NCBI RefSeq assembly: GCF_016907335.1
Contig: NZ_JAFBBT010000001.1
Location: forward strand, 3,038,001-3,102,000
Direction: 5' to 3'
Source: Curtobacterium herbarum
GTDB lineage: Bacteria; Actinomycetota; Actinomycetes; Actinomycetales; Microbacteriaceae
Length of the DNA: 64,000 nt
Under the pieces are notes generated by a model. The model had not been told where the DNA came from and did no database searches. It saw only the letters and a list, made by a program, of their open reading frames with translations. This document shows positions 1 to 8,924 of the stretch, one piece after another. Positions within the stretch are counted from its first letter, which is position 1. Each line of letters opens with the position of its first letter. A program made the translations under genes and the position numbers.

Positions 1-2
1 GC

Positions 3-1106
3 ACCCTCGTCGTCGAGGCCTCGGTCGCCCTCGTCATCGCCGCCGAGCGTCGATCCGGCCGGGTCGCCCCGACGGCGTCGACACCGGATCCGTCCACGCG
101 CTGGGAGCCGCAACGAGTGGCGACCGTCGCGCGCACGGTGACGATCATCTCCGTGGTGGCGAACCTGACGAGTGCCCTGCTCGGTGCCAGCACGCTCCGC
201 TCCCAGGTCGACGCGGTCCTGCCGTCCGGCGCCGCGAGCATCCTCACGCCGTTCGCCTCCTGGGCCCAGGTCGCCCTCGCGCTGCTCGTCGCGGCGCGGT
301 TCCTCGGAGGACTCAGCCAGGTGGCGGTCCTCCGGTGGATCGGAGTCCTCCTCCTCGCGCAGATCGCCGTGGCGTCGATCCTGACCATCACGGCACGGGC
401 CGTGAGCTTCCTCGTCCTGCTGGTCGTGCTCGCGTTCCTCACGAACCTGGTGCCCCGGGCCTGGATCGCGGGCGGGATCGGGGTCCTCGCGGTGCTCTGG
501 CCGACCGTGTACGCCGTGCGGAACCAGCTGCGGACCGCGCACGGCATCGACGTGGACGCAGACGTCTCGGCGTCCGACCGCCTCCGGTTCGACGAGCAGA
601 TCGTCCGAGCCGCGCAGTACGGCCCCGGTCACGACCTCGGCCAGCCCGGCCTGTGGGACAGCCTGCGGTACGGACTGGTACCGCGGGTCCTCGACCCCGG
701 CCGCGCCGGCGTCTCGTCCGGCAACCTGATCAACGAGTACCTCGGCGGAGTGGACTTCTCCGCGTACACGTTCCTCCCGGTCGCGACCGCCTGGTTCTTC
801 TGGGGCACCTTCACGGTGGTCCTGCTCTACGCCGCTTGCGCCGCGGCCGTGATGGCGCTGCGACCGTGGCGTGCGATCGCGAGACGGCCGTACGCCGTGG
901 TCCTCCTGACGCTCATGCTCGGGGGACCCCTCGCGTGGTTCAGCACACCCCCGGACACGACCATCGCGCTGTTGCAGACCCTGGTCACCACCCTCCCGGT
1001 GTTCCTGGTCCTGCACCTCTGGGCGCGGCGGTCGGAACCGCCGGTCCCGCGAGACGTCGGACGACCGTCCTCAGAGCGCACCGACGTCGTGGCGGCGGCG
1101 TCGTGA
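3..1106 (+). CDS. Multi-pass membrane protein, polysaccharide polymerase/ligase-like (5' end outside window)
   Basis: The frame is open from the first bases, so the N-terminus lies upstream of the window; the first internal start is GTG at 117. The visible part has about nine hydrophobic segments, with a long polar loop in the middle (roughly residues 185-250 of the visible part) that contains a SSGNLINEYLGG stretch. Several membrane helices with one large extracytoplasmic loop near the C-terminus is the usual layout of Wzy/WaaL-type polymerases and ligases. The next gene is a flippase-like protein overlapping it by GTGA, followed by glycosyltransferases, which supports a role in joining exopolysaccharide repeat units at the membrane. 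The family assignment rests on topology and context, because no catalytic motif is diagnostic. Another EPS membrane protein cannot be excluded. Confidence 0.6.
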   Translation, partial: TLVVEASVALVIAAERRSGRVAPTASTPDPSTRWEPQRVATVARTVTIISVVANLTSALLGASTLRSQVDAVLPSGAASILTPFASWAQVALALLVAARFLGGLSQVAVLRWIGVLLLAQIAVASILTITARAVSFLVLLVVLAFLTNLVPRAWIAGGIGVLAVLWPTVYAVRNQLRTAHGIDVDADVSASDRLRFDEQIVRAAQYGPGHDLGQPGLWDSLRYGLVPRVLDPGRAGVSSGNLINEYLGGVDFSAYTFLPVATAWFFWGTFTVVLLYAACAAAVMALRPWRAIARRPYAVVLLTLMLGGPLAWFSTPPDTTIALLQTLVTTLPVFLVLHLWARRSEPPVPRDVGRPSSERTDVVAAAS

Positions 1107-2317
1107 CCGTCCGTCGGTCGGCGGGTGGACGAGCAGCGGCTGCACTCGCCGTCAGCGCGCTCGCGAGCCTCTCCGGTCTCCTCGTCGCCGTCGCCGTCGC
1201 GCGGACGTCGAGCACGGTCGACACGGGGAAGTACGGGATCGCGACCTCGGCGCTGCTCCTCGTCACGGCACTGGCCCGGTCGGCCGTCACCGATCCGCTC
1301 GTCGCCGATGCGGGGAGGACCCCCTCCGGCACGAGGTCCCTGGGACGTGCGTCACTGATCGGTGTGTCCGGTGCCGTCGTGCTCCTGGGCGTCGGCACCA
1401 CGACGGTGTCCGAGGACCTGCTCATCGCCGCCGTCGCTGCCCACGGCCTCACGGTCCGTGAGTGTGTCCGCGCCGTGCTCGTCGCCATCGGGTCCGCCCG
1501 CACGGCCGTCGTCCTCGAGGCGACCTGGGCCGCGGCGAGCGCCGTGGCGTTCCTCGGCACGCTCGCGGGCGCCTGGGGCGGGAGCGTCGCCTTCGCGCTC
1601 TGGGCCGGCAGCGGCGCCGTGCTCGGCTACGTCGCCGCGGCGCGGACCGGTTCCGACCTCGTGCCCGTGTGGTCACGGACCCCGGTGCCCGGGGAGCGTT
1701 CCGTGGCGTTCGCGTCGGACACACTGATCGGGAGCGGTGTCGTCCAACTCGTGACGTGGATCGCGACCGCCATCGGTGGGCTCTCGATCGCAGCAGCGCT
1801 GCGTGGCGCTGGCACGCTCGCCGGCCCGGTGACCGTGGGGTTGTCCGCCGCGCGGGCCGTGCTCATCCCCCGCACGCTCCGGCACCTCGAATCGACCGGC
1901 GGCGTCCGCGGCCTCGTGGTGGACACCGCGCTGATGACCGCGCTCGCGCTGCCGGCGCTCACCGCCCTCTCGTTCATCCCCGACCCGATCGGCCGCGCTC
2001 TGCTCGGTGACACCTGGCGACTCGTCGCACCGATCCTCCCGCTGACCGCGCTGGAGTTGTTGTTCCAGCTCGTCGCTGCGGTGCCGGAGTCCGCGCACCG
2101 AGCGCTGGGCCGCGGTGGTCGGATCGTCGCCGTCCGGTCCGGGTCCGCAGTGGTCCGGATCCCGGTCGTGGTCCTCGCAGCGCTGTCCGGCCTCGACGCC
2201 GTCGTGGCCGCGGCGGCGGTCGTCACGATGCTCAGTGCGACTGCGTGGTGGGTGAGCCTCGCGACCATGTCCCGTCCGACCCCCAGCCACCGGGTGCTCC
2301 CCGATGTGGCGACCTGA
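1103..2317 (+). CDS. Polysaccharide flippase-like membrane protein (Wzx/MATE type)
   Basis: This 404-residue protein is almost entirely hydrophobic helices joined by short loops. The GTG start at 1103 overlaps the stop of the previous gene (GTGA), so translation is probably coupled. Much longer reading in the same frame upstream overlaps the previous gene and lacks hydrophobic coding character, so I start here. Size and topology fit Wzx-type lipid-linked oligosaccharide flippases, which move undecaprenyl-linked repeat units across the cytoplasmic membrane. The position between a polymerase-like protein and glycosyltransferases fits this. Sequence motifs in this family are weak, so the call is by topology and neighbourhood. 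Confidence 0.6.
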   Translation: MTVRRSAGGRAAAALAVSALASLSGLLVAVAVARTSSTVDTGKYGIATSALLLVTALARSAVTDPLVADAGRTPSGTRSLGRASLIGVSGAVVLLGVGTTTVSEDLLIAAVAAHGLTVRECVRAVLVAIGSARTAVVLEATWAAASAVAFLGTLAGAWGGSVAFALWAGSGAVLGYVAAARTGSDLVPVWSRTPVPGERSVAFASDTLIGSGVVQLVTWIATAIGGLSIAAALRGAGTLAGPVTVGLSAARAVLIPRTLRHLESTGGVRGLVVDTALMTALALPALTALSFIPDPIGRALLGDTWRLVAPILPLTALELLFQLVAAVPESAHRALGRGGRIVAVRSGSAVVRIPVVVLAALSGLDAVVAAAAVVTMLSATAWWVSLATMSRPTPSHRVLPDVAT

Positions 2318-2331
2318 TGATGGAGGAACCG

Positions 2332-3576
2332 ATGCGCACCCTCGCGATCATCGTCCCCGAGTACCGCACACCCGAAGCTCGAGGCGGAGGCCTGTCGGCG
2401 GAGGCGGACTTCGTCGCCCGCGCGTTCGACGGTCCACACCTGGCTGCGGCCGACCGGTGGCACGTCCGCTTCGTCGTCCCCCGGATGTACCACCGCGCTG
2501 CCGAGCACGCGACCCCGCTCCGGCCGTCCTCCCTGTTCCGCGGCGCCGTCGTGCGACGGCGGGCCGGAGCCGAGCGGGAGACCTGGGACGTCGGGACCGT
2601 CCTGCCCGAGGTGGAGACGAACCGCTACCGCCCGCGCCGCGCCCTGACCGCGCTCGTGGACGACTGCGACGCGGCCGTCGTCATCGCGGGCACGCCGGCC
2701 ATCGGCGCCGTGATGCGGGACGTGCGGACGCCGTGGGTACTGAGCGTCGCGAGCCTCGTGGAAGAGGAACGAGCGGCACGTCTCTCGGCGTCCTCCGGGT
2801 GGCGTGGGGCGCTCCTGCGCCAGGCGACCATCGCGACGGCACGGACGGACCGCCGCGCGCTCGCCGCGGCACCGACCGTCGTGACGCTCAACGGCACGAT
2901 GGCGGACCGGCTCCGTCCGCTCGCGGGAGGCCCCGTGGGCGTGGTCCCGGCCGGCGTGGACACCCACCGGTTCCGACCGTCGACCCGTCGTGCCGCGGAG
3001 GGGCCGATCATCATGGTGAGCCGCCTGAACGACCCGCGGAAGGACGTCCAGACCCTCCTCCGCGCCTACGCCACGGCCCGCCGTGACCACGGTGTCCGCC
3101 ATCGCCTCGTCCTCGCCGGCCGGCACACCCTCCCCGAGCCGGACGTCGCCCTCATCACGGAGCTCGGTCTGCACGACGTCGTACAGGTCGTCGAGTCACC
3201 GTCGGACGACGCGCTCGCCGCGATGCTGCGGACGAGTTCGCTCTTCGCCCTCGCCTCGCAGGAGGAAGGGCTCGGCTTCGTGTTCCTGGAGGCGATGGCC
3301 TCCGGTCTCCCGGTGGTCACGACCGCGACCCGCGGAGCGACCGAGGCGGTCCCCTCGGACGTCGGCACCCTGGTGCCGTTCGGGGTGGACCTGGTCCGGC
3401 AATTCGCGGCGGCCCTGGCCGAGGGCGTCCACGACGCGGCGCGTGCCGACGCACGTGGTCGCCGAGCCCGGCTCCACGTGGAGGCGACCTACGCTGACGA
3501 GGTCGCCGAGCAGGCCTGGCGTGACCTCGTCGCCGAAGCGATCGACTCCGGCGCGCGGACCGGGGGAACCCGATGA
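2332..3576 (+). CDS. GT4-family glycosyltransferase
   Basis: A 414-residue GT-B fold glycosyltransferase. The C-terminal half has the donor-site signature: MVSRLNDPRKD near residue 225, then SQEEGLGFVFLEAMASG at about 310-326, with the two glutamates of the E-x7-E motif that bind the nucleotide sugar. The N-terminus (IIVPEYRTPEARGGGLS) resembles the glycine-rich acceptor loop of GT4 enzymes. ATG at 2332 is chosen because GGAGG lies just upstream; a GTG in the same frame at 2245 would overlap the flippase gene. It should add one sugar to the growing lipid-linked repeat unit on the cytoplasmic face. The sugar and linkage cannot be told from sequence. Confidence 0.85.
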   Translation: MRTLAIIVPEYRTPEARGGGLSAEADFVARAFDGPHLAAADRWHVRFVVPRMYHRAAEHATPLRPSSLFRGAVVRRRAGAERETWDVGTVLPEVETNRYRPRRALTALVDDCDAAVVIAGTPAIGAVMRDVRTPWVLSVASLVEEERAARLSASSGWRGALLRQATIATARTDRRALAAAPTVVTLNGTMADRLRPLAGGPVGVVPAGVDTHRFRPSTRRAAEGPIIMVSRLNDPRKDVQTLLRAYATARRDHGVRHRLVLAGRHTLPEPDVALITELGLHDVVQVVESPSDDALAAMLRTSSLFALASQEEGLGFVFLEAMASGLPVVTTATRGATEAVPSDVGTLVPFGVDLVRQFAAALAEGVHDAARADARGRRARLHVEATYADEVAEQAWRDLVAEAIDSGARTGGTR

Positions 3577-4712
3577 CACGGGTCCGCATCCTCGCCCCGT
3601 ACTTCCCGCCGGCGGTGGCCGGCGGCGGCCCGATCCGGACACTGGACGCCCTCGCCAGGTCGGCACCGGAGGGGATCACGCTCGAGATCGTGACGCGGGA
3701 CCGGGACCTCGGTGCGACCACGCGGTTGGACGTACCCGACGCCGTCGTCACCACGGCTGGTCGGCAGGTCCGGTTCCTCGACACCCGTGGCCCGCTCGGT
3801 GTCCTCCGCCTCGCGTCCGCGATCCGGACGCGTCCGGCTCCCGACCTCACGTACCTCAACACCGTGTTCGATGCCCGCTTCGGTGTCCTGCCGCTGCTCC
3901 TGCGACGGTGCCAGCTCGTCCCCGCCGGACCGGTGCTCGTGGCACCGCGTGGCGAGTTCGACCCGGGGGCCCTCGCCCTGAAGTCGGCGAAGAAGCGACG
4001 GTACCTCGAGCTCGCGCGCCGTCTGGGGCTGTTCCACGGTGTGACGTGGCACGCCTCGACCGAACTCGAGGCGTCGCACGTCCGTCGGGCCGTCGGAGTC
4101 GGCGCGGACATCGTCGTCCGAGAGAACGAGACCTCCCTGCCCGCCCGGGCGGAACGGACCCCGCCACCGACGCACGAGCGCCTCGAACTCGTCACCGTCG
4201 GCCGGATCTGCCCGAAGAAGCGGACGCACCTGGTGATCGAGGCGCTCGCCCACGTCTCACGTCCGGTCCGTCTCGTGGTCCTCGGCCCGGTCGACGACGT
4301 CGCGTACGGTCGCCGCTGCGCGGCAGCCGCTGCCGTGCTCCCCGCCCGTGTCCAGGTCGAGTTCACGGGGGTGCGACCGCACGCAGCCGCGGTGGACGCG
4401 GTCAGGGCGGCGCACGCCATGGTGACGGCGACCGCCGGCGAGAACTTCGGACACACGATCGCCGAGGCGCTCGCCGTCGGTCGCCCGGTACTGCTGTCCG
4501 ACACGACACCGTGGTCGGCCCGCGTCGAGGCCGGTGGGGGCGAAGTCGTCGCCGACGACGCCTGGGCCGCGACGATCGACCGATGGGCGTCGTACTCGGA
4601 CGAGGAGCTGGCCGGACGCGCGGCCCGGGCAGCGAGCAGCTACGACGCGTGGCGGTCCGCACCGCCGGAACCGCACGTCTTCGAGCTGGCGCTCCGGCGG
4701 CTGCCGCGGTGA
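3573..4712 (+). CDS. GT4-like glycosyltransferase
   Basis: A 379-residue protein beginning RVRILAPYFPPAVAGGGP, the typical first strand and glycine loop of GT4 enzymes. A C-terminal donor-binding block (TAGENFGHTIAEALAVGRP, about residues 288-306) carries the E-x7-E type glutamates. Its ATG overlaps the preceding stop as ATGA, so it is translationally coupled to the upstream glycosyltransferase. It is the last plus-strand gene of the polysaccharide operon; a perfect hairpin follows at its stop codon. Substrate unknown. Confidence 0.8.
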   Translation: MTRVRILAPYFPPAVAGGGPIRTLDALARSAPEGITLEIVTRDRDLGATTRLDVPDAVVTTAGRQVRFLDTRGPLGVLRLASAIRTRPAPDLTYLNTVFDARFGVLPLLLRRCQLVPAGPVLVAPRGEFDPGALALKSAKKRRYLELARRLGLFHGVTWHASTELEASHVRRAVGVGADIVVRENETSLPARAERTPPPTHERLELVTVGRICPKKRTHLVIEALAHVSRPVRLVVLGPVDDVAYGRRCAAAAAVLPARVQVEFTGVRPHAAAVDAVRAAHAMVTATAGENFGHTIAEALAVGRPVLLSDTTPWSARVEAGGGEVVADDAWAATIDRWASYSDEELAGRAARAASSYDAWRSAPPEPHVFELALRRLPR

Positions 4713-4735
4713 CCCGCCGGCGGCGCCGGCGGGTC
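4711..4735. terminator. Perfect 25-nt hairpin between convergent EPS genes
   Basis: GACCCGCCGGCG pairs with CGCCGGCGGGTC around a single central G. The hairpin starts within the stop codon of the plus-strand glycosyltransferase and lies 19 nt past the end of the minus-strand sugar transferase. There is no T-run. It can serve both converging transcripts. Confidence 0.6.
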
Positions 4736-4753
4736 CCGAGGTGACGCGCCGGG

Positions 4754-5404
4754 TCAGCGCGTCGCGAAGGACTCGGTGTCGTCGCCCCGGAACGTGACCA
4801 TCGTGGCGTGCCCGCGGGCGGAGACCCCGCGCCGGGACACGACGGTCCAGACGGTGGCGACGAGGATCTGGACGTCGAGCCGGAGGGAGCACCGTTCGAC
4901 GTACTCGACGTCGAGGTCGAACCGGGTCGTCCAGTCGGTGTCGTTCCGCCCGTTGACCTGTGCGAGGCCGGTCATGCCCGGTCGGACCTCGTGGCGGCGT
5001 GCCTGGTGGGCGGAGTAGAGGTCGAGGTACGACATCAGGAGCGGTCGCGGGCCGATGATGCTCATCTCGCCCCGGAGGACGTTGACGAGGTTCGGGAGCT
5101 CGTCGACGCTGCTGGCACGGAGGATGCGTCCGAGTCGGGTGATCCGCACGTGGTCGCCGTCGGTGCCGAGACGCTCGAGCTCCGGGTCGGGCCGCATCGA
5201 GCGGAACTTGACGATCTGGAACGGCTCGCCGTGCAGACCGGGTCGGAGCTGCCGGTAGAGGACCGGACCGGAGCCCTCACACCGGATCAGGACGGCGACG
5301 AGGAGCATCAGGGGCGCCGAGACGACGAGGAGCACGACCGCCGTGACGACGTCGCACACGCGCTTCGGCCTCGCCCAGCGGTTCGGGACGTCGTTGTCGA
5401 TCAT
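4754..5404 (-). CDS. Bacterial sugar-phosphate transferase (priming glycosyltransferase)
   Basis: A 216-residue protein with one hydrophobic N-terminal segment (about residues 14-42) followed by the cytoplasmic catalytic domain of the PglC/WcaJ family. Visible family blocks are KFRSMRP, the DELPNLVNVLRGEMSIIGPRPL region with its Asp-Glu pair, and VRPGMTGLAQVNGR. These enzymes transfer a sugar-1-phosphate from a nucleotide sugar to undecaprenyl phosphate, starting repeat-unit assembly. The short single-helix form lacks the extra helices of WbaP-type proteins. It overlaps the upstream glycosyltransferase gene by ATGA. The sugar donor is not deducible. Confidence 0.88.
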   Translation of the reverse strand: MIDNDVPNRWARPKRVCDVVTAVVLLVVSAPLMLLVAVLIRCEGSGPVLYRQLRPGLHGEPFQIVKFRSMRPDPELERLGTDGDHVRITRLGRILRASSVDELPNLVNVLRGEMSIIGPRPLLMSYLDLYSAHQARRHEVRPGMTGLAQVNGRNDTDWTTRFDLDVEYVERCSLRLDVQILVATVWTVVSRRGVSARGHATMVTFRGDDTESFATR

Positions 5405-6636
5405 GCGGCGGCCTTCCGGAGGACCTGCTCGATGCGGTCGATCGCCAGACGGGGGTTCATGTGGCGATCGACGACGGCGCGTGCGTTGGCGGACAGGCGT
5501 GCACGGCCGTCGGAGTCCACAGCGTGCGCTGCGCGGAACGCCGCTTCGATGGCGTCGACGTCCCCGGGCGGCACGACCATGCCGGCGTCACCCCCGCGGA
5601 CGATGTCCGCCGCGTCGCCCGGGACGACCGCGATGACCGGGACGCCGTTCGCGAGGGCGTCCTGGAGCTTCGACGGGATGGTGATCGGGGACATCGGGGC
5701 GTCCGCCAACGCGACGATCTCGAAGTCTGCGCCGGCGTGCACCGCCGGCATGCGCTCCCGGCTGACCGGCGGTCGGAACGTGGTGTTCGTCGCCCCGAGC
5801 GCATCGGCGAGGTCCCGCAGACGCTCGCAGGCGAGTCCGTCCCCGACGAACTCGAAGCGGAGCCCGGGCAGGTCCGAGCACCGTGCGGCGGCGCGGATGA
5901 TCGCGTCGAGGCCTTGGTTCGGTCCGAGGTTCCCCGCGTACACGATCGTCGTGGTGCCGTCGTCGCCCCGGCCAGGACGCTCTGCCGCGGACGGCGTGTG
6001 CACGGCCCAGTTGACGACGGTCGAGGTTCGGTCCGGGTGGCTGCCGCGCTCGACGAGGAGGCGTGCGGCCCCCGGGGCGATGGCGAGCACGTGTGCCGCG
6101 CCGCGGTGCAGGCGTCGGAGCCAAGCGAGGAGGACGATCCGCGCCAGACGGGCTCCGCGCTCGCTCGCGATGAAGCCGGAGCCGATGACCGACTCCGGCC
6201 ACACGTCCTGCACGTGCAGGACGTACGGGGTGCGGAACAGTGCCTTCCAGAGCATCGGCCCGATCGCCGCGGTCGGCTGCGCGCTGTGCACGTACACGAC
6301 GTCCGAGCGGCGGACGGCACGGGTCGTGGCCAGCGACGAGGCGGCGAAGCTCAGGCAGTTCACGATCCGACGGCCCGCCCGGTCGGAGTGGTCCGGGACG
6401 ATGGGGACGCGGTGGACGGTCACCGCACCGTCGTGTTCGACGTGTCCGAACCGCTGGCTCCATCCGGGAAACACCGCACCGAAGGGGTAGTTCGGGAACG
6501 CCGTCACGACTCGGACGTCGTGACCCCGTGCGGCGAGGCCCCGTGCGACCGACGCCGGGATCCAGCCCTGCATCTCCGGCGGGTAGTACTGGGTGACGAC
6601 GGTGATGCGCATGTGCGCTCGGTCAGACCTGGGCAT
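5401..6636 (-). CDS. GT4 glycosyltransferase, WbuB-like
   Basis: The core starts MRITVVTQYYPPEMQGWIP, typical of WbuB-like GT4 enzymes, and has the donor-site region around GVPVIAVVPGDAADIVRGG near the C-terminus. Two starts are possible. ATG at 6636 lies about 6 nt past a good -10 box (TAATAT, 6648-6643), suggesting a leaderless message. ATG at 6612 starts exactly at the conserved MRITVV block but has no ribosome-binding site. I give the longer form (411 residues). It probably adds the second sugar after the priming transferase encoded next, with which it overlaps by ATGA. Confidence 0.82.
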   Translation of the reverse strand: MPRSDRAHMRITVVTQYYPPEMQGWIPASVARGLAARGHDVRVVTAFPNYPFGAVFPGWSQRFGHVEHDGAVTVHRVPIVPDHSDRAGRRIVNCLSFAASSLATTRAVRRSDVVYVHSAQPTAAIGPMLWKALFRTPYVLHVQDVWPESVIGSGFIASERGARLARIVLLAWLRRLHRGAAHVLAIAPGAARLLVERGSHPDRTSTVVNWAVHTPSAAERPGRGDDGTTTIVYAGNLGPNQGLDAIIRAAARCSDLPGLRFEFVGDGLACERLRDLADALGATNTTFRPPVSRERMPAVHAGADFEIVALADAPMSPITIPSKLQDALANGVPVIAVVPGDAADIVRGGDAGMVVPPGDVDAIEAAFRAAHAVDSDGRARLSANARAVVDRHMNPRLAIDRIEQVLRKAAA

Positions 6637-6708
6637 TGTGGAATATTAACATACGGAGTATCAACAACAACCAGATGATCAACTACGCCCGTACGTAGCA
6701 TCCGACAT
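6637..6708. promoter_or_regulatory. AT-rich divergent promoter region
   Basis: This is the most AT-rich stretch of the locus. On the minus strand, TTGTTG and TAATAT are separated by 16 nt and the -10 ends about 6 nt before ATG 6636. On the plus strand, TAGCAT at 6696-6701 is followed after 7 nt by GTG 6709. Both genes may therefore have leaderless mRNAs. No experimental start is known. Confidence 0.5.
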
Positions 6709-7872
6709 GTGGAGAACTGCGATCCCGACGACGCTGGGCGGGATGCTCGGGAGATGGACATCCCCATCGCGACCGGTCGGGCCCCCGCGCGGATCGCGGC
6801 GCTCGACGGACTCCGAGCAGTGCTCGCGATCTCGATCTCCGCGTACCACCTGGGCGCTCCCGGGCTGCAGAGCGCGGTCCTCGCGCTCCCGGTGTTCTAC
6901 GCGCTGTCCGGCACGCTGATCACGAGCCTCCTGCTCGCCGAGCTCCACCGCCGCGGTCGGGTGCGACTGGGCCGGTTCGTCCTCAACCGGTCCCTCCGGA
7001 TCGCACCGCCCGTCGTCGTGCTCGTCGTCGCCGTCGCGCTCCTCTGGCCGTGGGTCGGCGGGTACGGCGGGTCGACGAGCGACCTCTGGCTCGCGGCCGG
7101 CTTGGCGCTGACGTGGACGACGAACATCGGCCGCGCATTCCTCGGTGTCCACCAGGGAGTCCTGGACCCGCTGTGGAGCCTGTCCGCGGAGGAGCAGTTC
7201 TACGTGTTCTGGCCCGTCCTCGCGGCACTGCTCCTGCCCGTCGGACGCGGTCGTCGGCTGCTGCTCGGGATCCTCGTCGCGATCGTCGTGCTCGGCCCGC
7301 TGTGCTGCGCACCGTTCTTCACGCCCAGTCCGGACAGCGGCCCGGCGAGCATCTACTACGCACCGCCGCTCAGCATGTCGTCCCTGGCCTCGGGGTGCCT
7401 GGCAGCACTGGTCCTCGACCGGCTCCGGCGGAGCGGACGGTGGAGCGGCAAGGCCGGTCGTCTGACGACCTGGTGCAGCCTGGCCGCGTTGACGGTACTC
7501 GCCGCGCTGTTCCCCGCGGACTGGAAGTCCGACCCGCTGTCACTCCTGCTGACGATACCGCTCGCAGGCGCCGTCGCGGCCGCCTGCATCGCCGGCCTCG
7601 GCACGTCGGACACCCTGCCCGCACGGTTGCTGGCGGTGCGACCGCTCGCCTGGTTCGGCGCGCGGGCGTCGTACTCGCTCTACCTCTCCCACCTCGTCGT
7701 GCTCGCACTGGTCGAACACCGCATCGACGGAGTGCTCGGACGGGCGATCGCATTGGCCGTCGCCATCGTGGTCGGGTGCGTCGGGGGCGTGCTCGTCGAG
7801 ATCCCGACCGACCGGTTCCGCCGGTGGGTCATGCGTCCGCGGAGGTCCGCCCTCCGCGCCTCCGCCCGGTAA
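6709..7872 (+). CDS. Acyltransferase 3 family membrane protein (OafA/YrhL-like)
   Basis: A 387-residue multi-pass protein. The first membrane block contains LDGLRAVLAISISAYHLG, with the conserved histidine of acyltransferase-3 proteins, and SLSAEEQFYVFWP lies near residue 160. About ten hydrophobic segments follow. Such proteins O-acylate surface polysaccharides at the membrane, which fits the neighbouring exopolysaccharide genes. The GTG start at 6709 fits a leaderless message; ATG at 6754 is the alternative and would remove a 15-residue polar leader, but its upstream GGGAG is too close to serve well. Confidence 0.82.
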   Translation: MENCDPDDAGRDAREMDIPIATGRAPARIAALDGLRAVLAISISAYHLGAPGLQSAVLALPVFYALSGTLITSLLLAELHRRGRVRLGRFVLNRSLRIAPPVVVLVVAVALLWPWVGGYGGSTSDLWLAAGLALTWTTNIGRAFLGVHQGVLDPLWSLSAEEQFYVFWPVLAALLLPVGRGRRLLLGILVAIVVLGPLCCAPFFTPSPDSGPASIYYAPPLSMSSLASGCLAALVLDRLRRSGRWSGKAGRLTTWCSLAALTVLAALFPADWKSDPLSLLLTIPLAGAVAAACIAGLGTSDTLPARLLAVRPLAWFGARASYSLYLSHLVVLALVEHRIDGVLGRAIALAVAIVVGCVGGVLVEIPTDRFRRWVMRPRRSALRASAR

Positions 7873-7881
7873 GGTCGGCCC

Positions 7882-8844
7882 GTGCGATGGAGTCACCTGG
7901 GCTGGCCGAGTGTGGGCTTCGTGTCCCTCGAGGACGTCGACGGGTACCGCGACCACCTCAGCCGGCTGGTCCTCGACGCGCCGCCGACCGTGGCCGCCCT
8001 CGCCGCAGTGCAGTGGGGCGAGGCACGGTTCGAGTCCTGGGAGCTCGACGGCGAGACCCTGCGCGTGGTCGTGGTCGTCCGCAACGACGAGGTGCTCGAC
8101 ACCCCGGAGGGCCTGTGGCGCCGGTGGAACCACGCCCGCGTCACGCTGCGCTTCCACGCCGTGACGCTCGATCCGCCGGACACCGCGGCACTCGACCTCC
8201 TGGCCGGCGACGTCCACGTGCTCCGTGGCGAACTCGCTCACGTCGGCCCGGACGGGTGGGAACTGCGCCTGCTGGTCTCCCCCACCGGCGAGGTCGCGGT
8301 CGTCTTCCAGGACGTTGCCGTCGAGGTCCGCAGCGTCGACGAGTCCGCCTGGGGCGACCTGGAGGCCCGACCCGCCCACGGCTGGCACGGCCCGATGGCG
8401 GACGGCTGGGCGGACTGGGCATCCGCCGCGGTGCGGGCCGCCGCGCACGGCGACGTGGGCGGCCTGGCGATGGCGCTCGACGGCTTCGTCGGCGAGCCTG
8501 CCGGGGTCGACGAGATCGACGCCCGCTGGGGCTTCGCACCGCTGCACGCCGCCGCGTGGTTCGACCGGCCGGCCGCAGCCGAGTTGCTCCTCAGTCGCGG
8601 AGCGTGGGCCGACCTGCCGGACGCCGAGGGACGGACACCCCTCGACCTGGCGCACGAACGCGGATCCGTCCGCGTGGCGACCCTCCTGACGGAACGCGTC
8701 CGCCACGTACCGGGGGACGTCGCGCCCGAGCCCGACCGACGCGACACCACCACCGCCACCGCCACGCCGGTCACCGCCAGCCCGGACTCGGACAGCCCGG
8801 GCAACGACAGCCCAGACGCTGACAGCTGGGACACCGACAGCTGA
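7882..8844 (+). CDS. Ankyrin-repeat protein with Asp/Ser-rich tail
   Basis: A 320-residue soluble protein with no signal peptide. Residues about 210-275 carry ankyrin-like helical pairs (FAPLHAAAWFDRPAAAELLLSRGA, then DAEGRTPLDLAHERGSVRVATLL, here given as separate pieces). The first 200 residues are an unrecognised domain. The last 35 residues are low complexity, rich in Asp, Ser, Pro and Thr, and built from near-repeats of a DSPxxDS unit. The GTG start is 9 nt past the acyltransferase stop; TAAGGT, formed by that stop codon, sits where a -10 box for a leaderless message would. A protein-interaction role is likely from the repeats; the partner is unknown. Confidence 0.6.
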   Translation: MRWSHLGWPSVGFVSLEDVDGYRDHLSRLVLDAPPTVAALAAVQWGEARFESWELDGETLRVVVVVRNDEVLDTPEGLWRRWNHARVTLRFHAVTLDPPDTAALDLLAGDVHVLRGELAHVGPDGWELRLLVSPTGEVAVVFQDVAVEVRSVDESAWGDLEARPAHGWHGPMADGWADWASAAVRAAAHGDVGGLAMALDGFVGEPAGVDEIDARWGFAPLHAAAWFDRPAAAELLLSRGAWADLPDAEGRTPLDLAHERGSVRVATLLTERVRHVPGDVAPEPDRRDTTTATATPVTASPDSDSPGNDSPDADSWDTDS

Positions 8845-8849
8845 GACGC

Positions 8850-8888
8850 CGACACCCCGGCCACGTCGTCGACGTGACCGGGGTGTCG
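8850..8888. terminator. Bidirectional hairpin
   Basis: CGACACCCCGG (8850-8860) pairs with CCGGGGTGTCG (8878-8888), and a further ACGTCGTCGACGT palindrome sits in the loop. It lies between the converging ankyrin and GH1 genes. Confidence 0.6.
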
Positions 8889-8924
8889 GTGGTGGGGCGC
8901 GCCTCCCGTCCGGAGCGCCGCGAC

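Noticed and set aside
335..1102. Upstream extension of the flippase frame
   Set aside because: It overlaps the membrane-protein gene in another frame and reads as Arg/Pro-rich sequence; the GTGA overlap at 1103 is the sensible start.
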